Part shown: piece after piece, positions 8,490 to 16,417 of the stretch
Numbering within the stretch: the first letter of the stretch is position 1
Layout: every line of letters begins with the position of its first letter
Assembly (NCBI GenBank): GCA_047610145.1
Contig: JBLFZF010000034.1
Location: forward strand, 1 to 28,984
DNA length: 28,984 nucleotides
DNA from: CAJXZP01 sp047610145
GTDB lineage: Bacteria > Bacteroidota > Bacteroidia > Flavobacteriales_G > Salibacteraceae
Direction: 5' to 3'
Notes under the pieces: model-generated
Database searches by the model: none
The model's input: only the letters and a program-made list of their open reading frames with translations
What the model was told of the DNA's origin: nothing
Position numbers and translations under genes: made by a program

Positions 8490-10086
8490 TGCCTTTTTGT
8501 GCATCTTCCCAAGCAATAAGTTCGCTTTTTAGCGGTTGATGAAAAAGGAACAAGAAGTAAAAAAACAAGGCGTAGGTAATTCCAAACTGAGTTTCAAAAG
8601 TATCTTCATCTAACATCGATACAATCATAATAATAAAGGATCCAACAAAGAGGTAAGAGCTAGAATTAGGTCTTACGGTAAACCCAGAAAAGAGCATCCA
8701 TAAAAAGTATATCAAACCTATACCTCCGAATGTAATACCCATAGTTAGAAATTGATTATGCGCTCGTAATTGATATTTGTTTTTTATGAGAAATGACAAG
8801 GATTGATACTTTTCGTCAAATGCTATTTGAACGTCACCAGTTCCGGTTCCATACAGCCAGTTTTCGGTGAATATTTCTGCTCCTATTTTCCAGAACAAAA
8901 AACGCTGAGCCAGTGAATTACCTTGTGGATTATTTCCAATTCTGTAATTATGAACCTCCCAAATATATCGGTATATAAGTGTACTCAAGCTTTTACTATT
9001 TAGATATCGTACATTAGCAATACCGTTTTCTATCGCCCAAATATCTTGATCTGTTAGGGCATAAACCCCTTCTCGGTCTTTTCGTAAGCCCTTTGAAGTT
9101 AAATACCTTGTTAGAGTATGATTTATGAATTGTGCGCGGGTATCTAAACTATCATATGGAAATTGACTAATTTCATTCCAGCTAGTTTCCAATTCGTCCT
9201 TGGCTACATATAAATTAATATAATGTCCATTTTCAAAATCTTTAGAGTTTAAATCAAAAGTATACGACTCGCCTGTTTTAGTTTTTTTATCTAATAATGT
9301 TGAATCTATCTGTTCTACAGCATAAAAATTAGATACTTGTGTATATATGTATCCAATGGAAGTAAGGGTGAAACTAACCAAAATGACTTTGGCTAATTGA
9401 TGATATTTCATTTTTTTTTGAGAAGAAATAATCCAAATCAAGATAAATCCTGCGGCAACTACGGCTACAATACCTGACATGGCGCGTAACATAAAAAGAT
9501 ATATGATAAACCAAAACCCCAGGAGTATGAATGCTATTTTAAACTTCTGCCATTGTATGGATTTCTGACTTAAATAAAAAGCCGAAAAAACAGCTATTCC
9601 CATCATTAAACTTAGTCGGATATGCGACATAAAAGGAGACATTAATCGATAGTCATCTCCGGGTTGAGACAGTATAAAGTAAATAACCGAGCCTACAATG
9701 CTGCTGAGAAAAGAGGTGGCTAAAAAGAATAATAAGATCCACTCAAATCTGTGAATGCTCAGCTTTTTAGAAGAACCTATGGCCATCGGTAGCGCAAATA
9801 ACGGGAGTTTTATTTGAATGTCTCGATTTCCATAATCCATATCAGTACTCCATAACAACCCAATAATATGGATGGCAAATAAACCCACAAACAAGAGGAT
9901 GGTATAATTTTCCCAAACAAATTTGGCTTTAGAAAAATACTTACCCTCAGCTAAATAATTAGTCGCCATTAATATCATAGACATACTCACCAAAAAATGG
10001 GAGAATTGCATACCAATGACCATGATAATTAGTAATCCAAAAAAGATGTTCTCATGGATGGCAGCCCTATTTGCGAATAGTTTCAA
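8482..10086 (-). CDS. O-antigen ligase / polymerase family membrane protein
   Basis: A 534-residue polytopic protein with about ten or more membrane segments and one large extracytoplasmic loop (about 225-385) without hydrophobic stretches. After the loop comes GTGTGD followed by RAHNQFLTMGITFGG, which fits the Wzy_C/O-antigen ligase signature (HNxFL followed by a Gly-rich membrane helix). Such proteins either ligate O-antigen to lipid A core (WaaL) or polymerise repeat units (Wzy); sequence alone does not separate these. The start is TTG at 10086, chosen because the next ATG would cut the first membrane helix. It lies 9 bp after the S41 protease gene, so the two are probably cotranscribed, and overlaps the glycosyltransferase gene tail to tail by 8 bp. 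Confidence 0.85.
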   Translation of the reverse strand: MKLFANRAAIHENIFFGLLIIMVIGMQFSHFLVSMSMILMATNYLAEGKYFSKAKFVWENYTILLFVGLFAIHIIGLLWSTDMDYGNRDIQIKLPLFALPMAIGSSKKLSIHRFEWILLFFLATSFLSSIVGSVIYFILSQPGDDYRLMSPFMSHIRLSLMMGIAVFSAFYLSQKSIQWQKFKIAFILLGFWFIIYLFMLRAMSGIVAVVAAGFILIWIISSQKKMKYHQLAKVILVSFTLTSIGYIYTQVSNFYAVEQIDSTLLDKKTKTGESYTFDLNSKDFENGHYINLYVAKDELETSWNEISQFPYDSLDTRAQFINHTLTRYLTSKGLRKDREGVYALTDQDIWAIENGIANVRYLNSKSLSTLIYRYIWEVHNYRIGNNPQGNSLAQRFLFWKIGAEIFTENWLYGTGTGDVQIAFDEKYQSLSFLIKNKYQLRAHNQFLTMGITFGGIGLIYFLWMLFSGFTVRPNSSSYLFVGSFIIMIVSMLDEDTFETQFGITYALFFYFLFLFHQPLKSELIAWEDAQKGII

Positions 10087-10095
10087 GGGGGTGGT

Positions 10096-11757
10096 CTACT
10101 TTGTTAGATAAGATTGGTAAAGAGATAAATCCGCCAGTATTTTTTTTGCCTCTAGCATGTCTTCATCTAGATTCATGGCTTGTTCAATTCTGCCTGTTTG
10201 GTAATGATACCTAGTCACAATTTCGCCAGATAGATATCGGGAGATTTGTTTCTTATAAATATCAAGATCTTTGGATTTGTTGATGAAGATTGATTTTTCA
10301 AGATTAGCTAAGTTTTGTTGAATTTCATCTGCGTACTTTTCGCTTTTGGCGGCTTTTCCTAATCTAATTAATAGTTTTTCAGTCTCTGTAGAATAGTCGT
10401 AATCTTTGTCTTCTAAGAAGGTTTTGAAATCTTCGTAAGCCTCATCTGAAAGCACAAAATCTTTAGCTGAGCCAATACTGTCTGTCTGGTTACGATACAT
10501 AGTTGCGTATTCAAAAATTAATTGCTTTTGGGCTAAGCTAATTAAGATGGGGCTGGCATTTGGAGACTCCACTTTCACTTCTGGTTCAATACCTGCACCA
10601 TCTAAAACTATTCGTCCGCTCATGGTTTTGAATTCTTTTCGCAAAGAATCAGGAACTTCAATAGCTCGTCCATCTTCATCTTTGTGCGAATAATCCAATC
10701 GCTGAATACAACGACCACTTGGAATATAATATTTAGCCACCGTAAGTTTCATTTTAGAATTATACTTAAGATCTCGAGTTTGTTGAACCAGGCCTTTTCC
10801 AAATGTATTGGTTCCAATAATTACGCCTCTATCTAAATCTTGAATAGTACCAGAAACAATTTCTGAAGCCGATGCAGATCCGCCATTTACCAAAACAACT
10901 AAATTAATACTACTATCAATGGGAGCAGAAGTAGTAAAATAGGTGTGGTTCCAATCCGTCAGCTTTCCTTTGGTTTCCACTACTTTTGTTCCGATGGGCA
11001 CAAACAGCCCAACAATACTTACCGCTTCTCGCAGAAGGCCTCCACCGTTTCCACGTAGGTCTAGAACAAGGTTTGAGATTTGATGTTTTTCTTTTAAATC
11101 GAGTAAAGCTGCTTTCACCTCCGCACTGGCGGTTTCTGTAAAGCCATTTAGCTTAATATATCCCGTGTTCTCTGCTGTAAGTCCATAATAGGGTACGTCT
11201 TTTATTTTAATCTCTTCTCGTGTAACCGTAATTTCTTTCGCTTCCGTTTCGCCAAATCGTTCAATAGTAAGAATGAGGTTAGTGTTGGGCTCGCCTTTCA
11301 AAAATGAACTAATTTCTGAGGTAGATTTTCCTTCTGCTGACTTACCGTCAACCATTAATATTTTATCTCCTGCACGTAATCCTGCTTTATCTGCGGGGAA
11401 ATTTTCGTAGGGCTCGGAAATAAAAACAAAACCGTCTCTTCTTGAAATAAGGGCTCCAATTCCGCCATACTGACCGGTGGTCATAAAACGGTAATCTTCA
11501 ATATCCGACTCTGGATAATACACTGTGTACGGATCTAGTTTTTTCAACATAGCATCAATGCCTGTTTTCATTAAGTCTCCAGGTTTGGTATCATCTACGT
11601 AGTAGGTGTTTATGTTTTTATAGACACTCACAAAAATATCGAGGTTTTTACTGATCTCGAAATAACTGTCTTGAAAACTGAAAAAACCTAATGAGGTAAT
11701 AATTAATAAACTAGTTATCCATGTAGCGGATGATTTCAAACGGTGATTCTTTTTCAT
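10096..11757 (-). CDS. S41 family carboxy-terminal processing protease with PDZ domain
   Basis: A 553-residue exported serine protease of the Tsp/Prc/CtpA type. There is an N-terminal signal anchor (about residues 10-28), a PDZ domain (about 85-175, with AGLRAGDKILMVDG), and the S41 catalytic domain. The catalytic Ser is most likely S296 in NGGSASASE and the Lys is K321 in GTNTFGKG, 25 residues apart as in E. coli Prc. The C-terminal 150 residues are helical and extend beyond the minimal family. It probably trims periplasmic or secreted proteins. The gene begins 4 bp after rnpA and ends 9 bp before the O-antigen ligase-like gene, so these three form a tight run. Confidence 0.94.
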   Translation of the reverse strand: MKKNHRLKSSATWITSLLIITSLGFFSFQDSYFEISKNLDIFVSVYKNINTYYVDDTKPGDLMKTGIDAMLKKLDPYTVYYPESDIEDYRFMTTGQYGGIGALISRRDGFVFISEPYENFPADKAGLRAGDKILMVDGKSAEGKSTSEISSFLKGEPNTNLILTIERFGETEAKEITVTREEIKIKDVPYYGLTAENTGYIKLNGFTETASAEVKAALLDLKEKHQISNLVLDLRGNGGGLLREAVSIVGLFVPIGTKVVETKGKLTDWNHTYFTTSAPIDSSINLVVLVNGGSASASEIVSGTIQDLDRGVIIGTNTFGKGLVQQTRDLKYNSKMKLTVAKYYIPSGRCIQRLDYSHKDEDGRAIEVPDSLRKEFKTMSGRIVLDGAGIEPEVKVESPNASPILISLAQKQLIFEYATMYRNQTDSIGSAKDFVLSDEAYEDFKTFLEDKDYDYSTETEKLLIRLGKAAKSEKYADEIQQNLANLEKSIFINKSKDLDIYKKQISRYLSGEIVTRYHYQTGRIEQAMNLDEDMLEAKKILADLSLYQSYLTK

Positions 11758-11761
11758 TTTT

Positions 11762-12145
11762 CTAATTCTTTAATTTTAAGGAAAGCTTTTCTAAAATTTC
11801 TTTCATTTTAACTTGAGCGTGTTCCAAGTCCAAGTCTTTACGCCCAATATAAATAAAACCTATGGCAATATGTTGGTTTTTTTCACTGGTTTTTAATTGA
11901 AACCCTGTCGCGTTTAATCGGTAGGCTTCTGAAATTTTTCTCTTTATCAAATTCCGAGTAACAGCGAGCTTAAACCTTCTTTTGGGCACGCTAACTAATG
12001 TTTGAACTCCCGCAAAATCGGAGTTCTCAACTTCTAAAAAAACCAAACGGAACGGAGGAATCGTTATTGCATTTCCGGTGGAAAAAAGTTGATCAATTAT
12101 GATTTTACTTTTTAAATGATTTTTTCGTTTATTTTCAAACTTCAC
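11762..12145 (-). CDS. rnpA: Ribonuclease P protein component
   Basis: A 127-residue basic protein with the RnpA opening pattern LKSKIIIDQLFSTGNAI and the hallmark RNR-like motif FKLAVTRNLIKRKISEAYR (about residues 58-76). It supports the RNase P RNA in 5' maturation of tRNA. The start is GTG at 12145; no ATG exists in the N-terminal half, and the conserved LKSK segment would be lost with any later start. In many bacteria rnpA follows rpmH near the origin, but here it lies between a hemD-like gene and an S41 protease, an arrangement I recall as common in Bacteroidota. The start codon is only six bases past a strong intrinsic terminator (12151-12177), which is odd and discussed in the findings. 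Confidence 0.95.
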   Translation of the reverse strand: MKFENKRKNHLKSKIIIDQLFSTGNAITIPPFRLVFLEVENSDFAGVQTLVSVPKRRFKLAVTRNLIKRKISEAYRLNATGFQLKTSEKNQHIAIGFIYIGRKDLDLEHAQVKMKEILEKLSLKLKN

Positions 12146-12150
12146 CCCAC

Positions 12151-12177
12151 AAAAAAAGGGTTTCTTTCGAAACCCTT
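12151..12177 (-). terminator. Intrinsic terminator after the hemD-like gene, directly before rnpA
   Basis: On the minus strand a 9-bp perfect stem (AAGGGTTTC and GAAACCCTT) closes a GAAA tetraloop and is followed by a run of seven T residues ending at 12151. It lies 24 bp past the hemD-like stop codon. The T-run ends only six bases before the GTG start of rnpA. Confidence 0.85.
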
Positions 12178-12201
12178 CGTATTATTTTATAAAGAATATT
12201 G

Positions 12202-12954
12202 TTATTTCTTGTTATGTTCTTTTACATAATTCTCGATTGCCATGGTCATAGATGGTGCAATTTGAGTTGGAGCCTGTATATCTACTCTAAAACCTGCGTC
12301 TTTAGCGGCTTTTGCCGTAGTTGGTCCAAATACCGCAATACGAGTATCTTTCTGTTTAAACTCTGGGAAATTTCTTAGCAAAGACTCAATACCTGCGGGT
12401 GAAAAGAATACCAGCATATCGTAAAATACCTCTTCTAAGTCAGAAAGGTCAGAGCATACTGTTTTGTAAAGCACTGCTTTGGTGTAGTTGAATTTGCTTT
12501 TTTCTAATAATTCAGGAATTTCACTTTTTAATATGTCTGAACAAGGCAATAAAAATGATTCTTTTTTATGCTTCTTCATTACGTCAATTAATTCCGCAAA
12601 CCTTTGTTTTCCGTGAAATATTTTACGTTTCCTATACACCACATATTTCTGCAAATAGTAAGCGGTAGATTCTGAAATACAAAAGTATTTCATGGTATCT
12701 GGAACAGTTAATCTAGCTTCTTTAGCAATTCTGAAATAATGATCTACTGCATTTCTTGAGGTGAAAATTACAGCAGTATGATCTAAGATATTTACTCGGT
12801 TTACACGAAAGTCAATCTCACTAACGCCTTCAATATGAATGAATGGACGGAAGTCGATTGTTAATTTGTGCTTTGATCCAACTTCGAAATAGGGGGATTT
12901 TTCCGAATCCGGTTTTGGTTGCGATACAAGAATTGTTTTTACTTTCAAATCCAT
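12202..12954 (-). CDS. Uroporphyrinogen-III synthase family protein (HemD-like)
   Basis: A 250-residue protein of the HemD fold: two alternating alpha/beta domains. Supporting segments are KTILVSQP at the N-terminus, VIFTSRNAVDHYF (about residues 62-74), YFCISESTAYYL, LLPCSDILKSEIPELL, VFFSPAGIESLL (about 183-194) and IAVFGPTTAKAAKDAGF near the C-terminus. HemD closes and isomerises hydroxymethylbilane to uroporphyrinogen III in heme synthesis. The family is poorly conserved, so true enzymatic activity is less sure than fold. It is directly downstream of the DUF4271 gene, a pairing I recall as conserved in Bacteroidota. A -7-like element at 13058-13065 inside the upstream gene could give it its own promoter. 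Confidence 0.88.
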   Translation of the reverse strand: MDLKVKTILVSQPKPDSEKSPYFEVGSKHKLTIDFRPFIHIEGVSEIDFRVNRVNILDHTAVIFTSRNAVDHYFRIAKEARLTVPDTMKYFCISESTAYYLQKYVVYRKRKIFHGKQRFAELIDVMKKHKKESFLLPCSDILKSEIPELLEKSKFNYTKAVLYKTVCSDLSDLEEVFYDMLVFFSPAGIESLLRNFPEFKQKDTRIAVFGPTTAKAAKDAGFRVDIQAPTQIAPSMTMAIENYVKEHNKK

Positions 12955-12996
12955 AAATTAACCTTGTTTTTATTAGTGTTATTGTTGGAAATTTGG

Positions 12997-13830
12997 TTAC
13001 CCGTTGTATTGTAGAATTATTCTTCCAAAAACAAATAGAGGTAAAATTTCTAGCGCGCAAATGTACAAAATAATGTGAAACACTTGACTGTTAGTTTGTT
13101 TAAGTCCTAGAATAAATGATCTCATTAATCGGTATATATATATTACAGCAGAAACGATAAGTCCTATTTGGACTGCGTGTTGGGGGGTTATTAAATCACT
13201 AAAAGTGTAAATGATGATCATTGGGAATAATGAAATACCCAAAATTTGTACTGAAATAATTATTAGTGTTAAGTATCCTTGAATGGTTTTGCCGGCAGAA
13301 AATATTAATCCAGTACATAAAATAAGGGCTATTTTCAAGAATATTCCAATAGTTAGAGCGATACCAATAAGCAAAATGACGATACCTGATTTTTGGATTT
13401 CAAATAAATAGATCGAAAATGAAATAGATTCCAGTACCTGATATGTAAAAATAGAAATGTTGACTAACCCAAGTAAGAACATGCCTAAGGAAACAATTCC
13501 ATTGGCGCCACTTTTGTCATTTAACTCTTGAAAGAACACAGAATTATTAAAGAACGATTTGATAATGCTATGCAGGCCCTTGTTATGCTTTTGATAATAA
13601 AAAGCCCAAGCAAACAAGACGAATAAGTAAGTTATGAAATAACCGGCAGTAGAATTTTGATGTTTCTCGTAAAAAGGAACCGGTTTACCAAGGTGCGTTT
13701 GATTAGTTGATATTACTTGATTGGTAAAAAGGGGCTCAAGGGTGACGAAATTGTTTTGAACTTTAAGCTCAACAAAGCTGGATTTACTGGAGTCCGATTG
13801 ATTTTGATGTATGGTAAACTCTGATTGCAT
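12997..13830 (-). CDS. DUF4271 family integral membrane protein
   Basis: A 277-residue membrane protein with an extended polar N-terminus (about the first 60 residues) followed by about seven hydrophobic helices and repeated aromatic-rich loops. The overall pattern, including the closing segment IYICALEILPLFVFGRI, matches the Bacteroidota DUF4271 family as I know it. The biochemical function is unknown. ATG 13830 is preferred over a TTG at 13839 because the TTG lies almost at the -7 element (13842-13849). The hemD-like gene follows after 42 bp. The recurrent pairing suggests a functional or expression link, but heme involvement is only an inference. Confidence 0.85.
   Translation of the reverse strand: MQSEFTIHQNQSDSSKSSFVELKVQNNFVTLEPLFTNQVISTNQTHLGKPVPFYEKHQNSTAGYFITYLFVLFAWAFYYQKHNKGLHSIIKSFFNNSVFFQELNDKSGANGIVSLGMFLLGLVNISIFTYQVLESISFSIYLFEIQKSGIVILLIGIALTIGIFLKIALILCTGLIFSAGKTIQGYLTLIIISVQILGISLFPMIIIYTFSDLITPQHAVQIGLIVSAVIYIYRLMRSFILGLKQTNSQVFHIILYICALEILPLFVFGRIILQYNG
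13058..13065 (-). promoter_or_regulatory. Possible internal -7 element upstream of the hemD-like gene
   Basis: The minus strand reads TACATTTGC, matching TAnnTTTG, inside the 3' end of the DUF4271 gene and 103 bp upstream of the hemD-like ATG. No clear -33 TTG accompanies it, so it may be a chance match within coding sequence. Confidence 0.25.
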
Positions 13831-13841
13831 GGTCTTCAAAG

Positions 13842-13849
13842 CAAAAGTA
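13842..13849 (-). promoter_or_regulatory. Candidate -7 promoter element for the DUF4271 gene
   Basis: The minus strand reads TACTTTTGC, matching TAnnTTTG, 11 bases upstream of ATG 13830. The transcript would have a leader of only a few bases, which supports ATG 13830 as start over the TTG at 13839. Confidence 0.42.
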
Positions 13850-13929
13850 GTTAGTTGCGGGCTCCATTTGGGTTATTTTAGCATAAAATAAAGTGTAAAT
13901 TTTTGAACAATCTTATTTGTAGATTTCAA

Positions 13930-13937
13930 TACCTTTG
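13930..13937 (+). promoter_or_regulatory. Candidate -7 promoter element for the acyl-CoA dehydrogenase
   Basis: TACCTTTG matches TAnnTTTG and ends 20 bases before ATG 13958. A TTG at 13903-13905 lies 24 bases upstream, at the long edge of the accepted -33/-7 spacing. Confidence 0.5.
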
Positions 13938-13957
13938 ACATCTTAAAATAAACACTC

Positions 13958-15133
13958 ATGACAGATAAGTTTGAAGCACATGATTATTATGAAATGGATG
14001 AATTGTTAACGGAAGAACAAAAGTTATTTCGCGATTCATTACGTTCATGGTTAAAGAAAGAGGTTTCTCCAATTATTGAAGATTATTACGAACGGGCAAA
14101 GTTTCCAGAGCAAATTATTCCAGGATTAGGAGAATATGGCTGTTTTGGTCCATATATTCCGCAAGAATATGGTGGTCCAGGTTTAGATCAGATTACTTAC
14201 GGTTTGTTGATGCAAGAACTAGAACGTGTTGATTCTGGTGTTAGATCCACTTCTTCGGTGCAATCGTCTTTGGTGATGTATCCTATTTGGAAATACGGAT
14301 CGGAAGAACAAAAGCAAAAGTTTTTGCCTAAATTAGCGACTGGTGAGTTTATTGGTTGTTTTGGATTAACGGAACCCGACCATGGTTCAGATCCAGGGAG
14401 CATGGTAACTAACTTTAAAGATATGGGAGACCATTATTTATTGAACGGTGCAAAAATGTGGATCTCTAACTCTCCAATTTCTGATGTAGCTGTAGTATGG
14501 GCTAAGAATGAAGACGGTAGAATTCACGGTATTTTGGTAGAAAAAGGAATGGAAGGATTTACTGCGCCAGAAATGCATGGAAAACATTCTTTGAGAGCTT
14601 CTATAACTGGAGAACTTATTTTTGATAATGTGAAAATTCCGAAAGGCAATTTATTGCCGGGTCGGTCTGGTTTAGGAGCTCCATTATCTTGTTTAGATTC
14701 TGCCCGTTACGGTATTGCTTGGGGAGCCATTGGTTCGGCTATGGATTGTTACGATTCTGCTTTGCGATACGCCAAAGAACGTATTCAATTCGGTAAGCCT
14801 ATTGCTTCGTTTCAACTCATTCAAAAGAAATTAGCGGAAATGGTGACTGAGATTACAAAAGCACAGTTGTTAACCTTTAGGTTAGGTCAGTTAAGAGAGG
14901 AGGGCAGAGCAACAACAGCTCAAATTTCTATGGCGAAAAGAAACAACGTGGATATGGCATTGAAAGTGGCTAGAGAAGCTCGTCAAATTCATGGTGCAAT
15001 GGGAATTACTAGTGAGTATTCTATTATGCGACACATGGCGAATCTAGAGTCTGTAGTAACGTATGAAGGAACGCATGATATTCACCTTCTTATTACTGGT
15101 ATGGATATTACAGGGATTCCGGCTTTCAATTAG
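13958..15133 (+). CDS. Acyl-CoA dehydrogenase, probably glutaryl-CoA dehydrogenase
   Basis: A 391-residue FAD-dependent acyl-CoA dehydrogenase. Visible signatures are GLTEPDHGSDPGSM (about residues 136-149, flavin and substrate contact), KMWISNSP, KHSLRASITGEL, and the closing block MRHMANLESVVTYEGTHDIH, in which E370 is the expected catalytic base. The GSDPGSM and YEGTHDIH wording is typical of glutaryl-CoA dehydrogenase, which oxidises and decarboxylates glutaryl-CoA to crotonyl-CoA in lysine/tryptophan degradation. A related short-chain acyl-CoA specificity remains possible. It stands alone: own -7 element upstream and a strong terminator 17 bp after the stop codon. Confidence 0.93.
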   Translation: MTDKFEAHDYYEMDELLTEEQKLFRDSLRSWLKKEVSPIIEDYYERAKFPEQIIPGLGEYGCFGPYIPQEYGGPGLDQITYGLLMQELERVDSGVRSTSSVQSSLVMYPIWKYGSEEQKQKFLPKLATGEFIGCFGLTEPDHGSDPGSMVTNFKDMGDHYLLNGAKMWISNSPISDVAVVWAKNEDGRIHGILVEKGMEGFTAPEMHGKHSLRASITGELIFDNVKIPKGNLLPGRSGLGAPLSCLDSARYGIAWGAIGSAMDCYDSALRYAKERIQFGKPIASFQLIQKKLAEMVTEITKAQLLTFRLGQLREEGRATTAQISMAKRNNVDMALKVAREARQIHGAMGITSEYSIMRHMANLESVVTYEGTHDIHLLITGMDITGIPAFN

Positions 15134-15150
15134 ACGAAAATAAATTCACG

Positions 15151-15187
15151 AAAAGCCTCTAGATCTAAAGATTTAGAGGCTTTTTTT
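15151..15187 (+). terminator. Intrinsic terminator of the acyl-CoA dehydrogenase gene
   Basis: A 14-bp stem (15151-15164 with 15171-15184, including one G-U pair) with a 6-base loop has GCCTCT/AGAGGC as its GC-rich core and ends in seven T residues (15181-15187). It begins 17 bp after the TAG stop. Confidence 0.9.
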
Positions 15188-15477
15188 GTGATGAAAAGCA
15201 GACTTCGAAATCATATTTCTATAGAGTTGGTTATGGATAAGCAGAAAGGTTTTGTGCGTTTTTTTAGGGCCGTATTCGTCAAGTTATTGTCAACTTTAAC
15301 AATGCTTAAATGAGTATTTGGAAAAACTTCCGTGTAGGTATTTTGGTGAGAAAGTTGATTTTTAAGTTAATGGGTATTGAGTATGTCAATGGTGTATGGA
15401 TTAACTTAAATGATCATGCGTAACTTAAACCTTTCAGGAAGAGATGTATCTAAAGTGTATGTTATTAAATTTAAACG
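15188..15477. other. 290-bp gap without a recognised gene; probable long leader of the Spy-like gene
   Basis: Between the dehydrogenase terminator and the Spy-like gene I see no RNA gene, repeat or recognisable protein. Two very short plus-strand frames occur: 15191-15313 (40 codons) and 15310-15423 (37 codons), overlapping as ATGA. Their predicted peptides are basic and partly hydrophobic and match nothing I know. The sequence TAAATTTA close to 15478 is one base off the TAnnTTTG consensus and may be the promoter. Confidence 0.4.
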
Positions 15478-16131
15478 ATGATTATGAAAAATAAAATAGG
15501 AGTATGCATAATAGTTTTATTAGTTTTTTTGGCGGGGAAAAGTTTTGCTCAAAACGGATGGATAGATGGTAAAGCTAAGAGTCCAGAAGTGAGAATAGAG
15601 AAAAAGGTAACCAAACTAACTATGGAGTTGGGATTGTCTGAAAATCAGGCGCAAGAACTGACGGTGATATTGACCAGTTCTCAAGTCCAATTGATGGAGA
15701 TAAATGAGAAATACTCAGAGTTAGAGTCGGTAAAAAAAGAGATGAAAGAGGTAACGCAATATAAAAAAGGGCAGATGAAAAGTATTCTTTCAAAAGAGCA
15801 ATTGGAGCTAATGAAAGAAAGAAGTAAATCTAAATCGAATCAAAAAAAGGGAAATGGTTCAGGTGAAAGCTTTCATGATATAACAATATCCGTACTAAAT
15901 TTAACGGAGGCTCAAACTGCGGAAATTAAAGTGTTGAATACAGAAGTGGAAAACAGAAAGAAAGATATTTTAGAAAAGTATCCAGAAATAAAAATGGCAA
16001 AAGAAGCTATTCAGAAAGTGAAGTATACTACCCAAGAGGAACTGAAGGGGACTTTAACTCCAGAACAAAACAAAGTGTATTTAACGAACGTGAAAATGAA
16101 AAGATCAAAGAAGAAACTTAAAGGGAACTAA
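15478..16131 (+). CDS. Secreted Spy/LTXXQ-like helical protein with two repeats
   Basis: A 217-residue protein with a signal peptide (hydrophobic run to about residue 23, cleavage likely after SFA in KSFAQNG). The mature part is highly charged and helical and contains two copies of an LTXXQ-type unit: the first with LGLSENQAQEL and later ILSKEQLELM, the second with LNLTEAQTAEI and later TLTPEQNKVY. Each matches the periplasmic Spy/CpxP helix-loop pattern. Spy-like proteins act as ATP-independent chaperones or stress sensors in the periplasm; function here is inferred from that likeness. The start may be ATG 15478 or ATG 15484, which gives a more typical signal peptide. It has its own terminator and no cotranscribed neighbour. 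Confidence 0.8.
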   Translation: MIMKNKIGVCIIVLLVFLAGKSFAQNGWIDGKAKSPEVRIEKKVTKLTMELGLSENQAQELTVILTSSQVQLMEINEKYSELESVKKEMKEVTQYKKGQMKSILSKEQLELMKERSKSKSNQKKGNGSGESFHDITISVLNLTEAQTAEIKVLNTEVENRKKDILEKYPEIKMAKEAIQKVKYTTQEELKGTLTPEQNKVYLTNVKMKRSKKKLKGN

Positions 16132-16137
16132 TTTTAA

Positions 16138-16192
16138 ATAATTTATAAAAGAAAAAAGCCGCATTTTGCGGCTTTTTTCTTTTATAAATTAT
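16138..16192. terminator. Bidirectional intrinsic terminator, 26-bp perfect stem
   Basis: Positions 16138-16163 pair perfectly with 16167-16192 around a TTT loop. The core is GCCGCA/TGCGGC flanked by six A-T pairs, so each strand has a GC stem followed by a T-run. It serves the Spy-like gene on the plus strand and the leuS-side small gene on the minus strand, whose stop codon lies within the stem. Confidence 0.93.
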
Positions 16193-16328
16193 ACTCAGCT
16201 TTCGAAGCTTTTCGGCCCGCTAACCAAGACTCGTAAGATTTTTTATCTAATTGATACCAAGCCTTCGCTATGTTAGATTTTAAAACTCCTTTTAGATGCT
16301 GCTTTTTTTCTTTTGTAATGACACTCAT
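16182..16328 (-). CDS. Unrecognised 48-residue basic protein downstream of leuS
   Basis: A short frame from ATG 16328 to TAA 16182, too short for most automatic searches. The peptide starts MSVITKEKKQHLKG and continues with WYQLDKKSYESWLAGRKASK; it is basic, Trp/Tyr/Lys-rich and has no membrane segment. I do not recognise it. Support for a real gene is indirect: it is colinear with leuS (89 bp downstream), it ends precisely within the terminator hairpin, and its composition looks coding rather than random AT-rich spacer. The repeated W-x-L/LAG-K pattern is reminiscent of small nucleic-acid-binding or ribosome-associated peptides, but this is a guess. Confidence 0.55.
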   Translation of the reverse strand: MSVITKEKKQHLKGVLKSNIAKAWYQLDKKSYESWLAGRKASKAEYNL

Positions 16329-16417
16329 TTGTCGGAGGTTTAAAAATTATGCGACTAGTCTTTAGGTACGGTAAATTTAAAAAAAAATTCTGCTTAAACA
16401 AGAACAAGATTAATAAA

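Noticed and set aside
16379..16417. Possible terminator right after leuS (T-run on the minus strand)
   Set aside because: The T-run is present but only a 3-4 bp stem can be drawn before it; too weak to call.
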